A DNA stretch of 64,000 nt from Periplaneta americana (Eukaryota > Arthropoda > Insecta > Blattodea > Blattidae). The notes beneath the pieces are model-generated. The model was not told where the DNA came from. It ran no database searches and was given only the letters and a program-made list of their open reading frames with translations. The translations under genes and the position numbers were made by a program. Shown here one piece after another: positions 24,950 to 35,889 of the stretch. Where the stretch lies: the NCBI RefSeq assembly GCF_040183065.1, contig NC_091119.1, forward strand, positions 197,462,543 to 197,526,542, written 5' to 3'. Numbering within the stretch: the first letter of the stretch is position 1; every line of letters begins with the position of its first letter.

Positions 24950-25860
24950 AAAAATGTTACGACTTGAAGTGAAATTAAAAAGAAAAAAATAGGTGGACGA
25001 GGTGTAATATTTCATCTGGATCAAGTGTGTACTTGCTCAATTTTTCTTTTAATTATTACTGTATAGTTATGCCTGCTATTTTTATTACTATCATACTATT
25101 TGGTTCACATATAGCAAAATCTAATTCACAAAATAAATAAAAATTTGGTGCTTAACTGTACATATAAATTAAATTTGACTACAACTAACTTTTTTATTTG
25201 TTCAAGTCAATATCAAATTAATTTTATTGATGTCTTATTTTATGTTTTAAAGATGCATTGGATTTTTCACTTGAGTTCAGTCTTGCCTAAATCGTTTTCC
25301 ACGTGAAGCATTTGTCAGCCTTAGTTGCCAAGAAAGATTCACACCATTCCTTACGTTAACACTAATAATTGAATCTTCCAATGTTAAAAGGAACTAGGTC
25401 AAAATAATGCATTTTTCACTTTTCTCATGGTTTTAAAATGTTATGTAAGTTCGGAAACATTAGGGGTGTTTAACAGGTAGGGTAGTCAAAAAATGTGTTT
25501 AATAGGCCTCTAATAAAATAACAAAACAATACTTTGTTTTACCAAATAAACTCAAAATGGCAATGTTTTTTGTCTCTCCTGAGAAGTTGTATTTTTTGAC
25601 TTAGTTCCTTTTAACATTGGAGAATTCAATTGTTCAAATTTTATTTTCAGATTGTTTCTTCCTTGTCTGGATATATAAAACAAAAAGCAGGATATGTAGT
25701 TAGTTTTTCCCAAGGCCAATTTTTGATTTAAACTCCATTCTTGCTTTCCCATTATTTAGTTTCTTCAACTATCTTTCTATTTGTTAAGAATGGACCATTG
25801 TAACATATAGCTTTTATAGCTCTCAGAAACATATGGGCAGCATATAAGACTGTGTATACT
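24950..25860. other. No feature seen
   Basis: AT-rich intergenic DNA. No reading frame, repeat or RNA gene that I can support. Confidence 0.45.
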
Positions 25861-25862
25861 TA

Positions 25863-26966
25863 GGGTGGAATTCATAGTCGTCACTTAAAAAATGAGTGAA
25901 CCCTTAAGTAATAAGTGTTTGCTTATAATAAGGGAACCCTTATGTCAATTCCGAATTCATAGACAACACTTATTTTCACGTAATGAGTGCTCACTTATAG
26001 CTGCCGGACATGACGTCATAACAAAAGCTGACTCTCATTGAACTAATCGAAAGCAGCTCTGCATGTGGAGTTGCTATAACAACGAGTTATCAATATTATT
26101 GTACTGAATAAGTTATATACAGCAATAGTTTCATGATATGTTAAATTCTAGTTGCGTGTTAGTCATAGTTATAATCAGATATCCTACTAATTGGAACACG
26201 TGTTCTGTAGTAGTGAATTTTTTAAATAAATTAATTAAGCCTATTAGGCCTACTATATAATACTGTATATTGAATTTATTAACATAGTGTTATATTTACT
26301 CTATAATTTGCCAATTATAGCTACATTTTACATTTTTGGCTATGATATCTATACTTAACCCCTTTTAATTTATTTTTATTTAGTATTTTTCATTTATATC
26401 TAGATCTGTGTCTTTTATTTAGGTAGTGTCTACTTGTTTTTTTTTTAATTTTTAATTTGTAATTAACCTTGTATCTGCTTTATCTCTTCTTTTCATGTTA
26501 TATGCAATTCTATGTTTTTTTTAACAAATATCTGTACTGTCTATTGTAATTGGGGCTTTGCCCTGTTATATAAATAAATAAATGATGAATGAATGAATGA
26601 ATGAATGAATGAATGAATAACGATCAATTTGGCTAGAGCAAGAACTTCGAATTGATCTGAAAACAATATCGCTTCTTAAATTTCAGTTCACTATACATTT
26701 CCAGAGGATTCTCCATGTCTCTAATATACCTTTTTGGGACACATATTTTCCTCATTTCGTTCAACAAACTCCACAAAATCCTTAAAATCATTCTCAGTAT
26801 ACATTTTGAAAATGAGTGGTCACTTAAGGGTACAGTTCAGCTCACTTAAGTAATCACTTAAGTAATCACTCATTATGTGAATGAGGGACAACTATGAATT
26901 AGAAATGAGTATAAGTAACCACTTAAGGGTTCACTCATTTATAAGTGACGACTATGAATTCCGCCC
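25863..26966. mobile_element. MITE with GGGTGGAATTCATAG termini carrying a LINE tail
   Basis: Left end GGGTGGAATTCATAGTCG and inverted right end (CGACTATGAATTCCGCCC) are followed inward by matching TGAGTGAACCCTTAAGT. The termini look PIF/Harbinger-like, but no 3-bp target duplication is clear. The right part repeats CACTTAAGTAAT in tandem. At about 26360-26622 the interior holds a LINE 3' end (GGGGCTTTGCCCTGTTATAT then AAATA/AATG repeats). Confidence 0.65.
26400..26622 (+). repeat. LINE 3' end and (ATGA)n microsatellite inside the MITE
   Basis: The text TTGGGGCTTTGCCCTGTTAT followed by AAATAAATAAATGA repeats resembles the 3' termini of CR1/jockey-type LINEs seen elsewhere in the window (33240, 34255). 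No coding part remains. Confidence 0.55.
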
Positions 26967-27348
26967 TGCACTAGTATATTTGAGGCATCTTTTATAAGAA
27001 GTCACAGTCTAAAATTTGATTTTTAAATAGTGACTGCTATTAGACGAGTCCATTTAGCATCCATCTCATTAACTTAAGCAGATAATTTTATTAATCCTTT
27101 AAGTTTAATTTAAATTAAGTTTAGTTAAAACATATTCAGTTTTCTTACCCCACAGAATGAATTTATTTTTTGACTCTGCCTTTTTATCAACTTCATAATT
27201 TTAGTATGGAATGCAAGCTATCCAAGCTATCTGACAAAGATAAAATATACGCTATTGCAAGTTTGATTATACAGAGCTTTCATTTCAAAACTTTCCAGTC
27301 TAAATAACTATTTATTTTATTTAATTTATTTAATTATTTATTCAATAA

Positions 27349-27837
27349 AAGAATTGTATTCCAATGGATACCATCCCATTGTGGAATCCTGGGAAACGAG
27401 AATGCGGATGCTTTAGCAAAGAAGGGCAGCACTGCTACTTACAGACCTGTTACTAAATCTACGTATTACTCTGTGAAGGGATTTATTAAATCTACATACT
27501 TAGACTTCAACAAACAAAATTTGATAACACAATCCCAAGAGAAAAAATGGAACTCTCTGCATCAAAATCCACAGTTAATTCCCGATTTACCACAAAAATC
27601 GTCTGTAGCTGCATTTAGATTGGCAACAGGCCATGATTGTTTGGCTAAACACCTGCATAGAATTGGAATATATCAGTCCCCTAACTGCCCATTGTGCAAC
27701 TCAAACCAAGAAATGGATTCGGAACACCTCAAAATCTGTGCTTCAATGGCTGGTCATGATAATATCTTTGAAAAATATTGGAGTGCAAGAGGTCAAATGA
27801 CTTTATTGTCAAACGCCTGGCATTAGAAAACAACAAC
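27349..27837 (+). pseudogene. I/Outcast-like LINE 3' fragment (RNase H end)
   Basis: Same LINE as 20160-22505 and nearly identical in protein. It starts inside RNase H (VFQWIPSHCGILGNENADAL), runs through the zinc knuckle CPLCNSNQEMDSEHLKIC and stops at 27826. About 160 residues remain in an unbroken frame without a natural start. It is a 5'-truncated insertion. Confidence 0.85.
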
Positions 27838-28377
27838 ATTTTATTTAATAAAAAAGAACATGTTAATTTGAAATTTCAAAGGACACTCCTATATGATACT
27901 TAAATTTGAAAGAATATTCAATTGTTTATACATCTCATTCATTTGTTCTCACATCTTTTATTTTCTATTGTATCCTGGCAATCTGGATTGGTGTTATTGT
28001 TAATTGTTTGTAGGTTGAAAACACAATTTATTTTGATTACTTCCCTAAATGTAATTACATTTACTAAAATGTTCAAAATGTGTTCCATTGTTGGCTAGAC
28101 AGTAATATAGCCTATTTCGGAATTCCTGTACATTGTGCATTGAAATAATCTTAAAACCACAAATAATATAAATCTAGACTTCGGTTTCAATTATCCTCTA
28201 TTCTGTTTAAAATTTTTAAAGAATAGATTCATAATACACAACGATAATATTCCTTAATATTAGTTTGTGTTATTACCTGAAATAAGCTGTAGTTTCATTC
28301 TCTTCAGCTGTAACCAACAATAATAACAATCCAGGTTGCCAGGTGGCAATAGAAAACAAATGAATGGGATGTATATA

Positions 28378-29169
28378 CAATTGAATATATACTTACTTAC
28401 TTACTTACAAATGGCTTTTAAGGAACCCGAAGGTTCATTGCCGCCCTCACATAAGCCCGCCATCGGTCCCTATCCTGTGCAAGATTAATCCAGTCTCTAT
28501 CATCATATCCCACCTCCCTCAAATCCATTTTAATATTATCCTCCCATCTACGTCTCGGCCTCCCCAAAGGTCTTTTTCCCTCCGGTCTCCCAACTAACAC
28601 TCTATATGCATTTCTTGATTCGCCCATACGTGCTACATGCCCTGCCCATTTCAAACGTCTGGATTTAATGTTCCTAATTATATCAGGTGAAGAATACAAT
28701 GCATGCAGTTCTGCGTTGTGTAACTTTCTCCATTCTCCTGTAACTTCATCCCGCTTAGCCCCAAATATTTTCCTAAGCACCTTATTCTCAAACACCCTTA
28801 ACCTATGTTCCTCTCTCAGAGTGAGAGTCCAAGTTTCACAACCATACAGAACAACCGGTAATATAACTGTTTTATAAATCCTAACTTTCAGATTTTTTGA
28901 CAGCAGACTAGATGATAAAAGCTTCTCAACCGAATAATAACACGCATTTCCCATATTTATTCTGCGTTTAATTTCCTCCCAAGTGTCATTTATATTTGTT
29001 ACTGTTGCTCCAAGATATTTGAATTTTTCCACCCCTTCGAAGGATAAATCTCCAATTTTTATATTTCCATTTCGTACAATATTCTGGTCACGAGACATAA
29101 TCATATACTTTGTCTTTTCGGGATTTACTTCCAAACCGATCGCTTTACTTGCTTCAATTGAATATATAC
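28378..29169 (-). pseudogene. RTE-like LINE, 5'-truncated, 15-bp target duplication
   Basis: The insertion 28393-29154 is flanked by CAATTGAATATATAC at 28378-28392 and 29155-29169. The 238-residue frame at 28418-29134 is the best copy of the window's main LINE family. It begins with EVNPEKTKYMIMSRDQ just after the RT catalytic box, then FKYLGATVTNINDT, LPVVLYGCETWTL, KWAGHVARMGESRNAYRVL and a GRPRRRWEDNIKMD segment. The 3' end is a (TAAG)n tail (read minus). The catalytic YADD region is absent here but present at 47583-47804. Confidence 0.9.
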
Positions 29170-29375
29170 CCTTTCAAATTTAAGTATCATAATATTATTA
29201 ATATTTAGTATTTCTTGGTAGAGATAAAGCCATCAGGCCTTCTCTTCCTCTCTACCAGGGGATTACAACTACAACATTAATCCATTTTGAATCTTGCGTA
29301 CACCACTTTTAACACTTGAATATAATTAATTGATGAACTAGTGGACTTACTCGTGTTAAATATGTAATATTTGTC

Positions 29376-29420
29376 AGGCTTACAGCTGTTTCAGTGCTTC
29401 ACGCACCATCATCAGAGCCT
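29376..29420 (-). ncRNA. Hammerhead-ribozyme-like motif, left Penelope arm
   Basis: Identical in order to the motif at 31560-31604 but on the minus strand: AGGCT, CTGATGA, a GGTGC/GCACT stem with GTGAA loop, GAAA, palindromic ACAGCTGT, A, AGCCT. Hammerheads with minimal stem III are reported in Penelope-like elements. Confidence 0.55.
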
Positions 29421-29421
29421 A

Positions 29422-30480
29422 CTAGATCGTGGCATCATCTCGAACTTCTCTGCCTGTTAGGAGGACGTGTTTTATTGTTGGAAGGTGTTGGAGCGTGGAG
29501 TCGAATAGTGTGTGTGTACTGAAATTCATCTGTGTGTTGAGGATTTGATCTGGGTGTGTTTTGGTGTGTTTGTATATTTCGTATTGTTCTAGTGTGTTGA
29601 GTTTTTGGTTCTTGGGTTGTATGTGTAGGATTTCCATGTCCGCATTTATGTTATTGTATGTATGGTTAGTATTGGTTATGTGATCGGCGTATGTAGATGT
29701 ATTGTGTCCTCTGGTTATAGCTTTAATATGTTCTTTGTAGCGTGTTTGAAATGATCTGCCTGTCTGTCCTATGTAGAACTTGTCGCAACTATTACATTTG
29801 AGTTTGTATACACCTGTGTGGTCGTATTTATTTGTTTGTGTTTTTTGTGTGTTGAGATATCTTTGTAGTGTGTTTTCTGTTCTGTATGCTATGTTGTATT
29901 TCTGTTTTCTGAATGAAGATGCGATCTTATGTGTGCTTTTGTTTTCATATGTTAGTGTGATGTATTTCTTGTGTTCTTGTGTTTGTGTTGTGTTTTGTGT
30001 ATTTTTGTGTTTGTTAAGTTTTTGTTTTGTCTTCCTTATGGTGTTGTCTATTATGTTTGGATTGTAACCGTTTTCTTGTGCAATGTATTTGATTGTGTTC
30101 ACTTCTTCATTGTAGTGTTGTTGGTTCATGGGTATGTTGAGTAATCTGTGTACCATTGTCCTGAATGCAGCATGTTTGTGTTGTATGGGGTGGTTAGATG
30201 TGTTGTGTATGTGTGTGGTGGTGGTGGTTGGTTTTCTGTATATTTTGAAGGTGTGTTTGTTGTCGATTTTTGTTATGGTGATGTCTAGGATATTTATGGA
30301 GTTGTTGTTTTCAAGTTCTAGTGTGTATTGAAGTTTTGGGTGTAATTTGTTTATGTATTGGTGTAGTTTGTGTATTTGTCTTTTGTTTCCTTTGTATAGT
30401 ATGAGTATGTCATCTACATATCTGTGCCAGTATATTATGTTGTCTGCATATTTGTTGTGTTCATTGTTGAGTATGATATT
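29422..30480 (-). pseudogene. Penelope-like RT C-terminus plus GIY-YIG endonuclease, left arm
   Basis: The homologous part begins at ILNNEHNKYADNIIYW and contains the RT catalytic box RYVDDILILY. Then follow the RT thumb region (LDITITKIDNKHTFKIYRKP) and a GIY-YIG nuclease: GVYKLKC, CDKFYIGQTGR, a histidine-rich TYADHITNTNH stretch and the glutamate in NTLEQYEIYK. The N-terminal RT motifs before YVDD are missing. The open frame continues upstream to 30633, but those residues are antisense of the other arm and not Penelope protein. In Penelope elements the nuclease cuts the target and the RT copies the RNA. This half protein cannot do both. Confidence 0.85.
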
Positions 30481-31558
30481 TTTACACAACATAGAACAAA
30501 CATACATACTCAACAATGAACACAACAAGTATGCAGACAACATAATATACTGGCACAGATATGTAGATGACATACTCATACTATACAAAGGAAACAAAAG
30601 ACAAATACACAAACTACACCAATACATAAACAAATTACACCCAAAACTTCAATACACACTAGAACTTGAAAACAACAACTCCATAAATATCCTAGACATC
30701 ACCATAACAAAAATCGACAACAAACACACCTTCAAAATATACAGAAAACCAACCACCATCACCACACACATACACAACACATCTAACCACCCCATACAAC
30801 ACAAACATGCTGCATTCAGGACAATGGTACACAGATTACTCAACATACCCATGAACCAACAACACTACAATGAAGAAGTGAACACAATCAAATTCATAGC
30901 ACAAGAAAACAGATACAATCCAAACATAATAGACAACATCATAAGGAAGACAAAACAAAAACTCAACAAACACAAAAATACACAAAACACAACACAAACA
31001 CAAGAACACAAGAAATACATCACACTAACATATGAAAACAAAAGCACACATAAGATCGCATCTTCATTCAGAAAACAGAAATACAACATAACATACAGAA
31101 CAGAAAACACACTACAAAGACATCTCAACACACAAAAAACACAAACAAATAAATACGGCCACACAGGTGTATACAAACTCAAATGTAATAGTTGCGACAA
31201 GTTCTACATAGGACAGACAGGCAGATCATTCCAAACACGCTACAAAGAACATATTAAAGCTATAACCAGAGGACACAATACATCTACATACGCCGATCAC
31301 ATAACCAATACTAACCATACATACAATAACATAAATGCGGACATGGAAATCCTACACATACAACCCAAGAACCAAAAACTCAACACACTAGAACAATACG
31401 AAATATACAAACACACCAAAACACACCCTGATCAAATTCTGAACACACAGATGAATTTCAGTACACACACACTATTCGACTCCACACTCCAACACCTTCC
31501 AACAATAAAACACGCCCTCCTAATAGGCAGAGAAGTTCGAGATGACGCCACGATCTAG
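30481..31558 (+). pseudogene. Penelope-like RT C-terminus plus GIY-YIG endonuclease, right arm
   Basis: Inverted partner of 29422-30480 with the same domains in the same order (RYVDDILILY, FKIYRKPTT, GVYKLKC, KFYIGQTGRSF, LEQYEIYKHTK). About ten residues differ over some 350 (for example ENRYNP for ENGYNP, QRHLNT for QRYLNT, KHALLIG for KHVLLTG). The frame is unbroken to the stop at 31558. It is cut at the same 5' point as the left arm. The 43 residues before the homologous part are antisense to the left arm. Confidence 0.85.
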
Positions 31559-31559
31559 T

Positions 31560-31604
31560 AGGCTCTGATGATGGTGCGTGAAGCACTGAAACAGCTGTAA
31601 GCCT
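31560..31604 (+). ncRNA. Hammerhead-ribozyme-like motif, right Penelope arm
   Basis: Stem I pairs AGGCT (31560-31564) with AGCCT (31600-31604). Core CTGATGA is at 31565-31571 and GAAA at 31588-31591. Stem II is GGTGC/GCACT with loop GTGAA. Stem III is ACAG/CTGT with no loop, so it would have to form between two molecules. The expected cut lies after A31599. One extra T (31572) between core and stem II departs from the textbook form. Confidence 0.55.
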
Positions 31605-31875
31605 GACAAATATTACATATTTAACGCGAGTAAGTCCACTAGTTCATCAATTAATTACAACATTAAGATTAAAAATACAATTACAATATAGGGGTGCCAT
31701 TTGAATTTTCAAAGCGAGTAGAGGGTGAGGGGGTGAATCTAAAATAGAATTAATATTGGTTTTAAACTTTCGCCTCAGTATCTAAATTGAGGTGTTTTTG
31801 TGTAAATTAAATTTAATTGAAATAAATAGTTATTTAGACTGGGAAGTTCTGAAGTGAAAGCCCTGTGTATAAGGT

Positions 31876-32300
31876 CCTTTGAGACATAGGTTCAGCTTAC
31901 GTATGATGATGACCTTCAAATTTTTAACATGAAAACTGTTTCGACAGTCATGTAACTAACCCTCATGCAATGGCAATGGAGATTCTTCAACTCTGTTGCA
32001 GACTTGAAATGGAATTCTGTTAGTACTTTCTTCATCCTGTTTGACGTTACTTTACACCATCTTCTTTCTGGCTTATTCTGTCTTCTGTCCTTGTGAGAGT
32101 TGTGAATCCATCCTAAAAACAGATACTGGAGCTTCTCAGCTATATAGTTAGTGACGCATAGCAACAGGTTAAACAGCACAAGGCAAGTATGGATCAGAAG
32201 ACACACCACATATAAAGAGGAGGTAAGTTTTTATTTTCCTTTCAGAAAGCAACATGGTGCAATACATATGAAGAGTATGCTACCATCTGGAACTCAAGCC
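31876..32300. other. No feature seen
   Basis: No gene, repeat or RNA gene supported between the old repeat and the microsatellite. Confidence 0.4.
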
Positions 32301-32307
32301 CTCGATT

Positions 32308-32430
<123 letters not shown>

Positions 32431-33290
32431 GGTGTCCTACTTGATTCAAAATTATATTTCCATGATCATGTGCAATATATTTATACCCATTCGTTAAGAA
32501 TGCTTGGTCTAATTAGGTCTATAACTTATTCTTTTTCCACTCCTATGTGTTTATTAATTTTATACTATACGTTGGTTAGATCCAAGCTTGAATATGCATC
32601 TGTTGTATGGAACTCCATTACTTCCACTGACTCGGCTAAATTGGAGAATATCCAAAGAAAATTTATTTCCTTGTGTTCTTATAGATTTTTACCAAATTCC
32701 GATTATAACTATGAGATTAAATGCAATTATTTCAATTGCGGTAGTTTGTTCACCAGACGTCAGGATCTTGATTATTTATTTTTTTGCAAAGTCATTAAGG
32801 GTGATATTGATTGTGAATCTTTCATAAGCAATATCAGTCTTCGTATTCCTGCTAATGGTTTAAGATTTCATAAATTGTTTTATAATAAGAATCCTAAATC
32901 TCTCTCTCCGGTCTGCAGATGCATTAAATATGCTAATTTGCATGGATTCAACTTGGATCCATTTAATGTGTAGTATATCTTTGAGTTTTAACTCACTGAT
33001 CTAATTTTAATAATTATTTGTCCATATATTTCTTGCATTTGGTCTATTGATTCATGTAGACCATTCCATTATTTCAATTCTCATTGTACTAATTTTATAA
33101 TTTTATAATTATTATTTGATCAATGATTGATGTAGACCATTATATTGTTTGTATTTCATCTCATTGCCATTTTCTATCATTCATTCTCATCATCATTTGT
33201 TGTTTTGTTCTGTTTTGTATCGTGCAAAACTGTAATTGGCCTTGTGCTGTTGTTTTTGCACGTTAATATTCTAAATAAATAAATAAATAA
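32431..33290 (+). pseudogene. Jockey/CR1-like LINE, 3' end of ORF2 and 3' UTR
   Basis: From 32431 the frame reads GVLLDSKLYFHDHV, then LGLIRSITYSF, LYYTLVRSKLEYASVVWNSI and LENIQRKFISLC, to a stop at 32973. This is the stretch after the RT palm in jockey/CR1-type LINEs. A 3' UTR follows, ending in CTGTAATTGGCCTTGTGCTG and AAATAAATAAATAAAT. The 5' part, including the RT catalytic box, is absent and the break falls exactly at the ATT microsatellite. Confidence 0.8.
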
Positions 33291-33308
33291 ATTATTATTA
33301 TTACTACT

Positions 33309-33387
33309 ACTACTACTTACTGGCTTTTAAGGAACCTGGAGGTACATTGCTGCCCTCACATAAGCCCGCCATTGGTCCCTATCCTGA
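33309..33387 (-). pseudogene. RTE-like LINE 3' tail fragment
   Basis: About 75 bp match the 3' end of the main LINE family (CTTTTAAGGAACC, then CATAAGCCCGCCATTGGTCC), broken off by the ATT/ACT microsatellite. Confidence 0.75.
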
Positions 33388-33491
33388 ATTATTATTATTA
33401 TTACTACTATTATTATTACCACTAATATTATTATTACTACTATTATTATTATTATTATTACTATTATTATTATTACTATTATTATTATTAC

Positions 33492-33533
<42 letters not shown>

Positions 33534-33566
33534 TACTATTACTATTATTATTACTATTATTATTAC
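33388..33566. repeat. Imperfect (ATT/ACT)n microsatellite
   Basis: Trinucleotide array of ATT with frequent ACT. The open frames giving runs of Leu or Asn are artefacts of it. Confidence 0.95.
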
Positions 33567-33865
33567 TGGCGGCCGGGTAGCTCAGTTGGTAGAGCAGCTG
33601 GCTACGGACTGGAAGGTCCGGGGTTCGATCCCAGGTGGTGACAGGATTTTTTCTCGTTGCCAAACTTTCAGAACGGCCCCAAGGTTCACTCAGCCTTCTA
33701 TAAAATTGAGTACCGGGTCTTTCCCGGTCAGAGCGTGGTGCCGACCACACCACCTCATTCTAGTGCCGAGGTCATGGAAAGCATGGGGCTCTACCTCTAT
33801 GCCCCCCAAGTGCCTTCATGGCATGTTACGGGGATACCTTTACCTTTTTTACCTTTACCTTTACT
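33567..33865 (+). mobile_element. Full-length tRNA-derived SINE, GGTAGAGCAGCTGG family
   Basis: Complete tRNA-like head: GGCCGGGTAGCTCAGTTGG (box A) and GGTTCGATCCC (box B). The body is the same as at 12031-12314, and the end is a TTTACC repeat. It sits between two ATT arrays, suggesting insertion into or priming from the microsatellite. Confidence 0.9.
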
Positions 33866-33912
33866 ATTATTACTACTACTACTATTATTATTACTGTTAT
33901 TACCACTAATAC

Positions 33913-33957
<45 letters not shown>

Positions 33958-34032
33958 TACTATTATTATTACTACTATTATTATTACTACTATTATTTTT
34001 ACTACTATTATTATTACTACTATTATTATTAC

Positions 34033-34100
<68 letters not shown>
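33866..34100. repeat. Imperfect (ATT/ACT)n microsatellite
   Basis: Continues the trinucleotide array after the SINE; the last 80 bp are pure ATT. Confidence 0.95.
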
Positions 34101-34300
34101 GATACTGTCATTTATTTTGTTGCATTTGGTGAATGATTAATGTTGACTATTAGATGATTCTATTTTATCTCACTGCCATTTTCTGTCATTCATTCTCATA
34201 ATCATTTGTTCTGTTTTGTTTTTTATTTTGTGCTAAACTGTAATTCGCCTTATGCTGTTGTTTTGCACATTAATATTCGAAATAAATAAATAATATAAAA
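34101..34300 (+). pseudogene. Jockey/CR1-like LINE 3' UTR fragment
   Basis: About 80% like the 3' UTR at 33050-33290 (CATTCATTCTCATAATCATT, CTGTAATTCGCCTTATGCTG, AAATAAATAAATAA). No coding part. Confidence 0.75.
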
Positions 34301-34312
34301 TATTAATATTAA

Positions 34313-34371
<59 letters not shown>
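34301..34371. repeat. (ATT)n microsatellite
   Basis: About twenty ATT units after the LINE end. Confidence 0.95.
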
Positions 34372-34373
<2 letters not shown>

Positions 34374-34436
34374 TCTGTGTCTTCAGAGTAAAGAGTGATG
34401 ACTAGCGTTAAGAATTGCATGCCGTTACATTGCGAA

Positions 34437-34757
34437 ATTTGTGAGAATTTCAAATGATGAAATTTGTAATAATGATACAGATTTTGAGATAAATAATGCT
34501 TGTGTAAAATATTTCAAATACTCCCCCAGAAGTGGAACGAAATTTCTCTAGATATAAGGCTGTGTTTTCTAGCAACAGGCAATCATTCTCCTTTGAAAAT
34601 GTGGTTTGTTATTCACTGCAACAATATATGAAATGAAAAATTATGTAAAACAAAAACGTAATACACCATCATATTAACATAGTGAAATAATAAGACTGAT
34701 ACTTGTCAATGTTATATTAGGTATATTTTCTACAGACATAAAATAGCATGTAGTCAA
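34437..34757 (+). pseudogene. hAT transposase C-terminal relic, unit 1 of a direct repeat
   Basis: Matches unit 2 at 34861-35190 with small deletions (the VSAD region and one FENL-coding stretch are altered). The coding trace ends like the hAT dimerisation region. It is too decayed to be read in one frame. Confidence 0.65.
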
Positions 34758-34860
34758 TGATATTGTGACGAAACTGAATAGTTGGAACACGAAATAGGAA
34801 AAAATGTAGCAAACAAGGTGAAAAAATACTGGATAAACATTATGGATATGTACCTTATGT

Positions 34861-35190
34861 ATAATTTGTGACAATTTCAAATGAGGAAATTTATAATAAT
34901 GATACAGATTTTGAGATAGATAATGCTTGTGTAAAATATTTCAAATATGTCTTCATTGTTTCTGCTGATGTGGAACGAAATTTTTCTAGCTGTAAGGCTG
35001 CGTTTTCTAGCAACAGGCAATCATTCTCCTTTGAAAATTTGAAAATGTGGTTTGTTATTCATTACAACAATATATGAAATGAAAAATTATGTAAAACAAA
35101 AACGTAATACACTATCATATTAACATAGTGAAATAATAAGACTGATAGTTGTCAATGTTATATTAGGTGTATTTTCTACAGACAGAAAAT
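34861..35190 (+). pseudogene. hAT transposase C-terminal relic, unit 2 of a direct repeat
   Basis: The frame at 34868-35077 reads KYFKYVFIVSADVERNFSSC, then SNRQSFSFENLKMWFVIHY. It aligns with the C-terminus of the transposase at 324-1808 ([35 protein letters not shown]). This is the dimerisation segment of hAT transposases. It is the same family but a third, diverged copy. Unit 1 lies about 430 bp upstream in the same direction. Confidence 0.75.
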
Positions 35191-35700
35191 AAAATGTCTT
35201 TAAAATAGTGCAATTTTTCTTTAACAAAGAAAATGATGTCTTTAAATTTTTCTTTAGCAGATAGTTGTGCATCGCAGTCAAAGGAGTGGCTTTCAACCAC
35301 CCAAATGCTGAGGACTGACTTACCGTGATAAGCATGAGTTCAAACGAATGAAAGACACTGCATTAACTCACCCCAACTCTGAGACGTACCGGTACTCAAA
35401 GTTAGAGGCACACGAAGTGCACTGGTAGTATAATGGCATATATTTCTCAGGCCTAATGATGGCGAATTACCTTTTACTGTTTTAGTCTTTTCTTTTTTAG
35501 TTGTATAGTTATCATTCAGTATGTGTCTTTAGAGTACAGAGAGAAGGCAAAATAAATAAACCATCTTTTATTGTTTTAGTACTCTCTTTTTTTTTTATTA
35601 TGTTAAGAGATATTATTAAGGTCCGTTGATTTCAACATTTATTTCATTACATTTTATTTAATGCACAGGGTTATATTTTAGACGGAGTTTGTTCGGTGCA
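35191..35700. other. Upstream flank of the kinesin exon, no TE seen
   Basis: No transposon or reading frame recognised. It forms the left edge of the window's longest transposon-free stretch. Confidence 0.4.
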
Positions 35701-35889
35701 GGGTGTATTGAACATCTGTTACTGTTAGTCGAGTGCCTTCCTATTTTACCGACAGTGCCACAATGTTGACAGAGCTCCTGGTGGCAAATTGTCTAACTTT
35801 TACTTGGATACCCTGGTCGGACTTTCAGTTGGTAAACAAGGCTCATGCTATGACGTAGTCGACTACTCATCTGATTTTTCGGCTACAGT

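Larger units (their letters stand above)
29270..31666. mobile_element. Palindromic Penelope-like element with 11-bp target duplication
   Basis: The insertion 29281-31655 is flanked by TACAACATTAA at 29270-29280 and 31656-31666. A 42-44-nt left extension (CCATTTTGAATCTTGCGTAC) is followed by arm 29323-30475, a 29-nt spacer and arm 30505-31657, whose last two bases overlap the duplication. Both arms are 1153 bp and near-perfect inverted copies. Each arm encodes the same Penelope C-terminal half and carries a hammerhead-like motif near its outer end. The single duplication around the whole suggests that both copies entered as one unit. Confidence 0.85.
27258..31875. repeat. Two opposed copies of the unclassified repeat, filled with later insertions
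   Basis: The left copy (27258-28200, + orientation) and right copy (about 28200-31875, minus) begin and end with matching inverted sequence (TTTCCAGTCTAAATAACTAT and ATAGTTATTTAGACTGGGAA). The left copy is split by the LINE fragment 27349-27837. The right copy is split by a LINE (28393-29154) and by the Penelope palindrome (29281-31655). The pair may be one element with long inverted ends or two chance neighbours. Confidence 0.55.

Noticed and set aside
30347..30480. N-terminal 43 residues of the Penelope-containing frames as real protein
   Set aside because: They are antisense to the opposite arm of the palindrome and have no Penelope homology.
29780..31200. Cysteine/valine-rich open frames opposite the Penelope coding strand
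   Set aside because: Antisense shadows of the Penelope frames; composition follows from the A-rich sense strand.
33347..34136. Open frames rich in Leu, Asn, Ile or Tyr over the ATT arrays
   Set aside because: They are translations of trinucleotide microsatellites in different frames, with no other sequence support.
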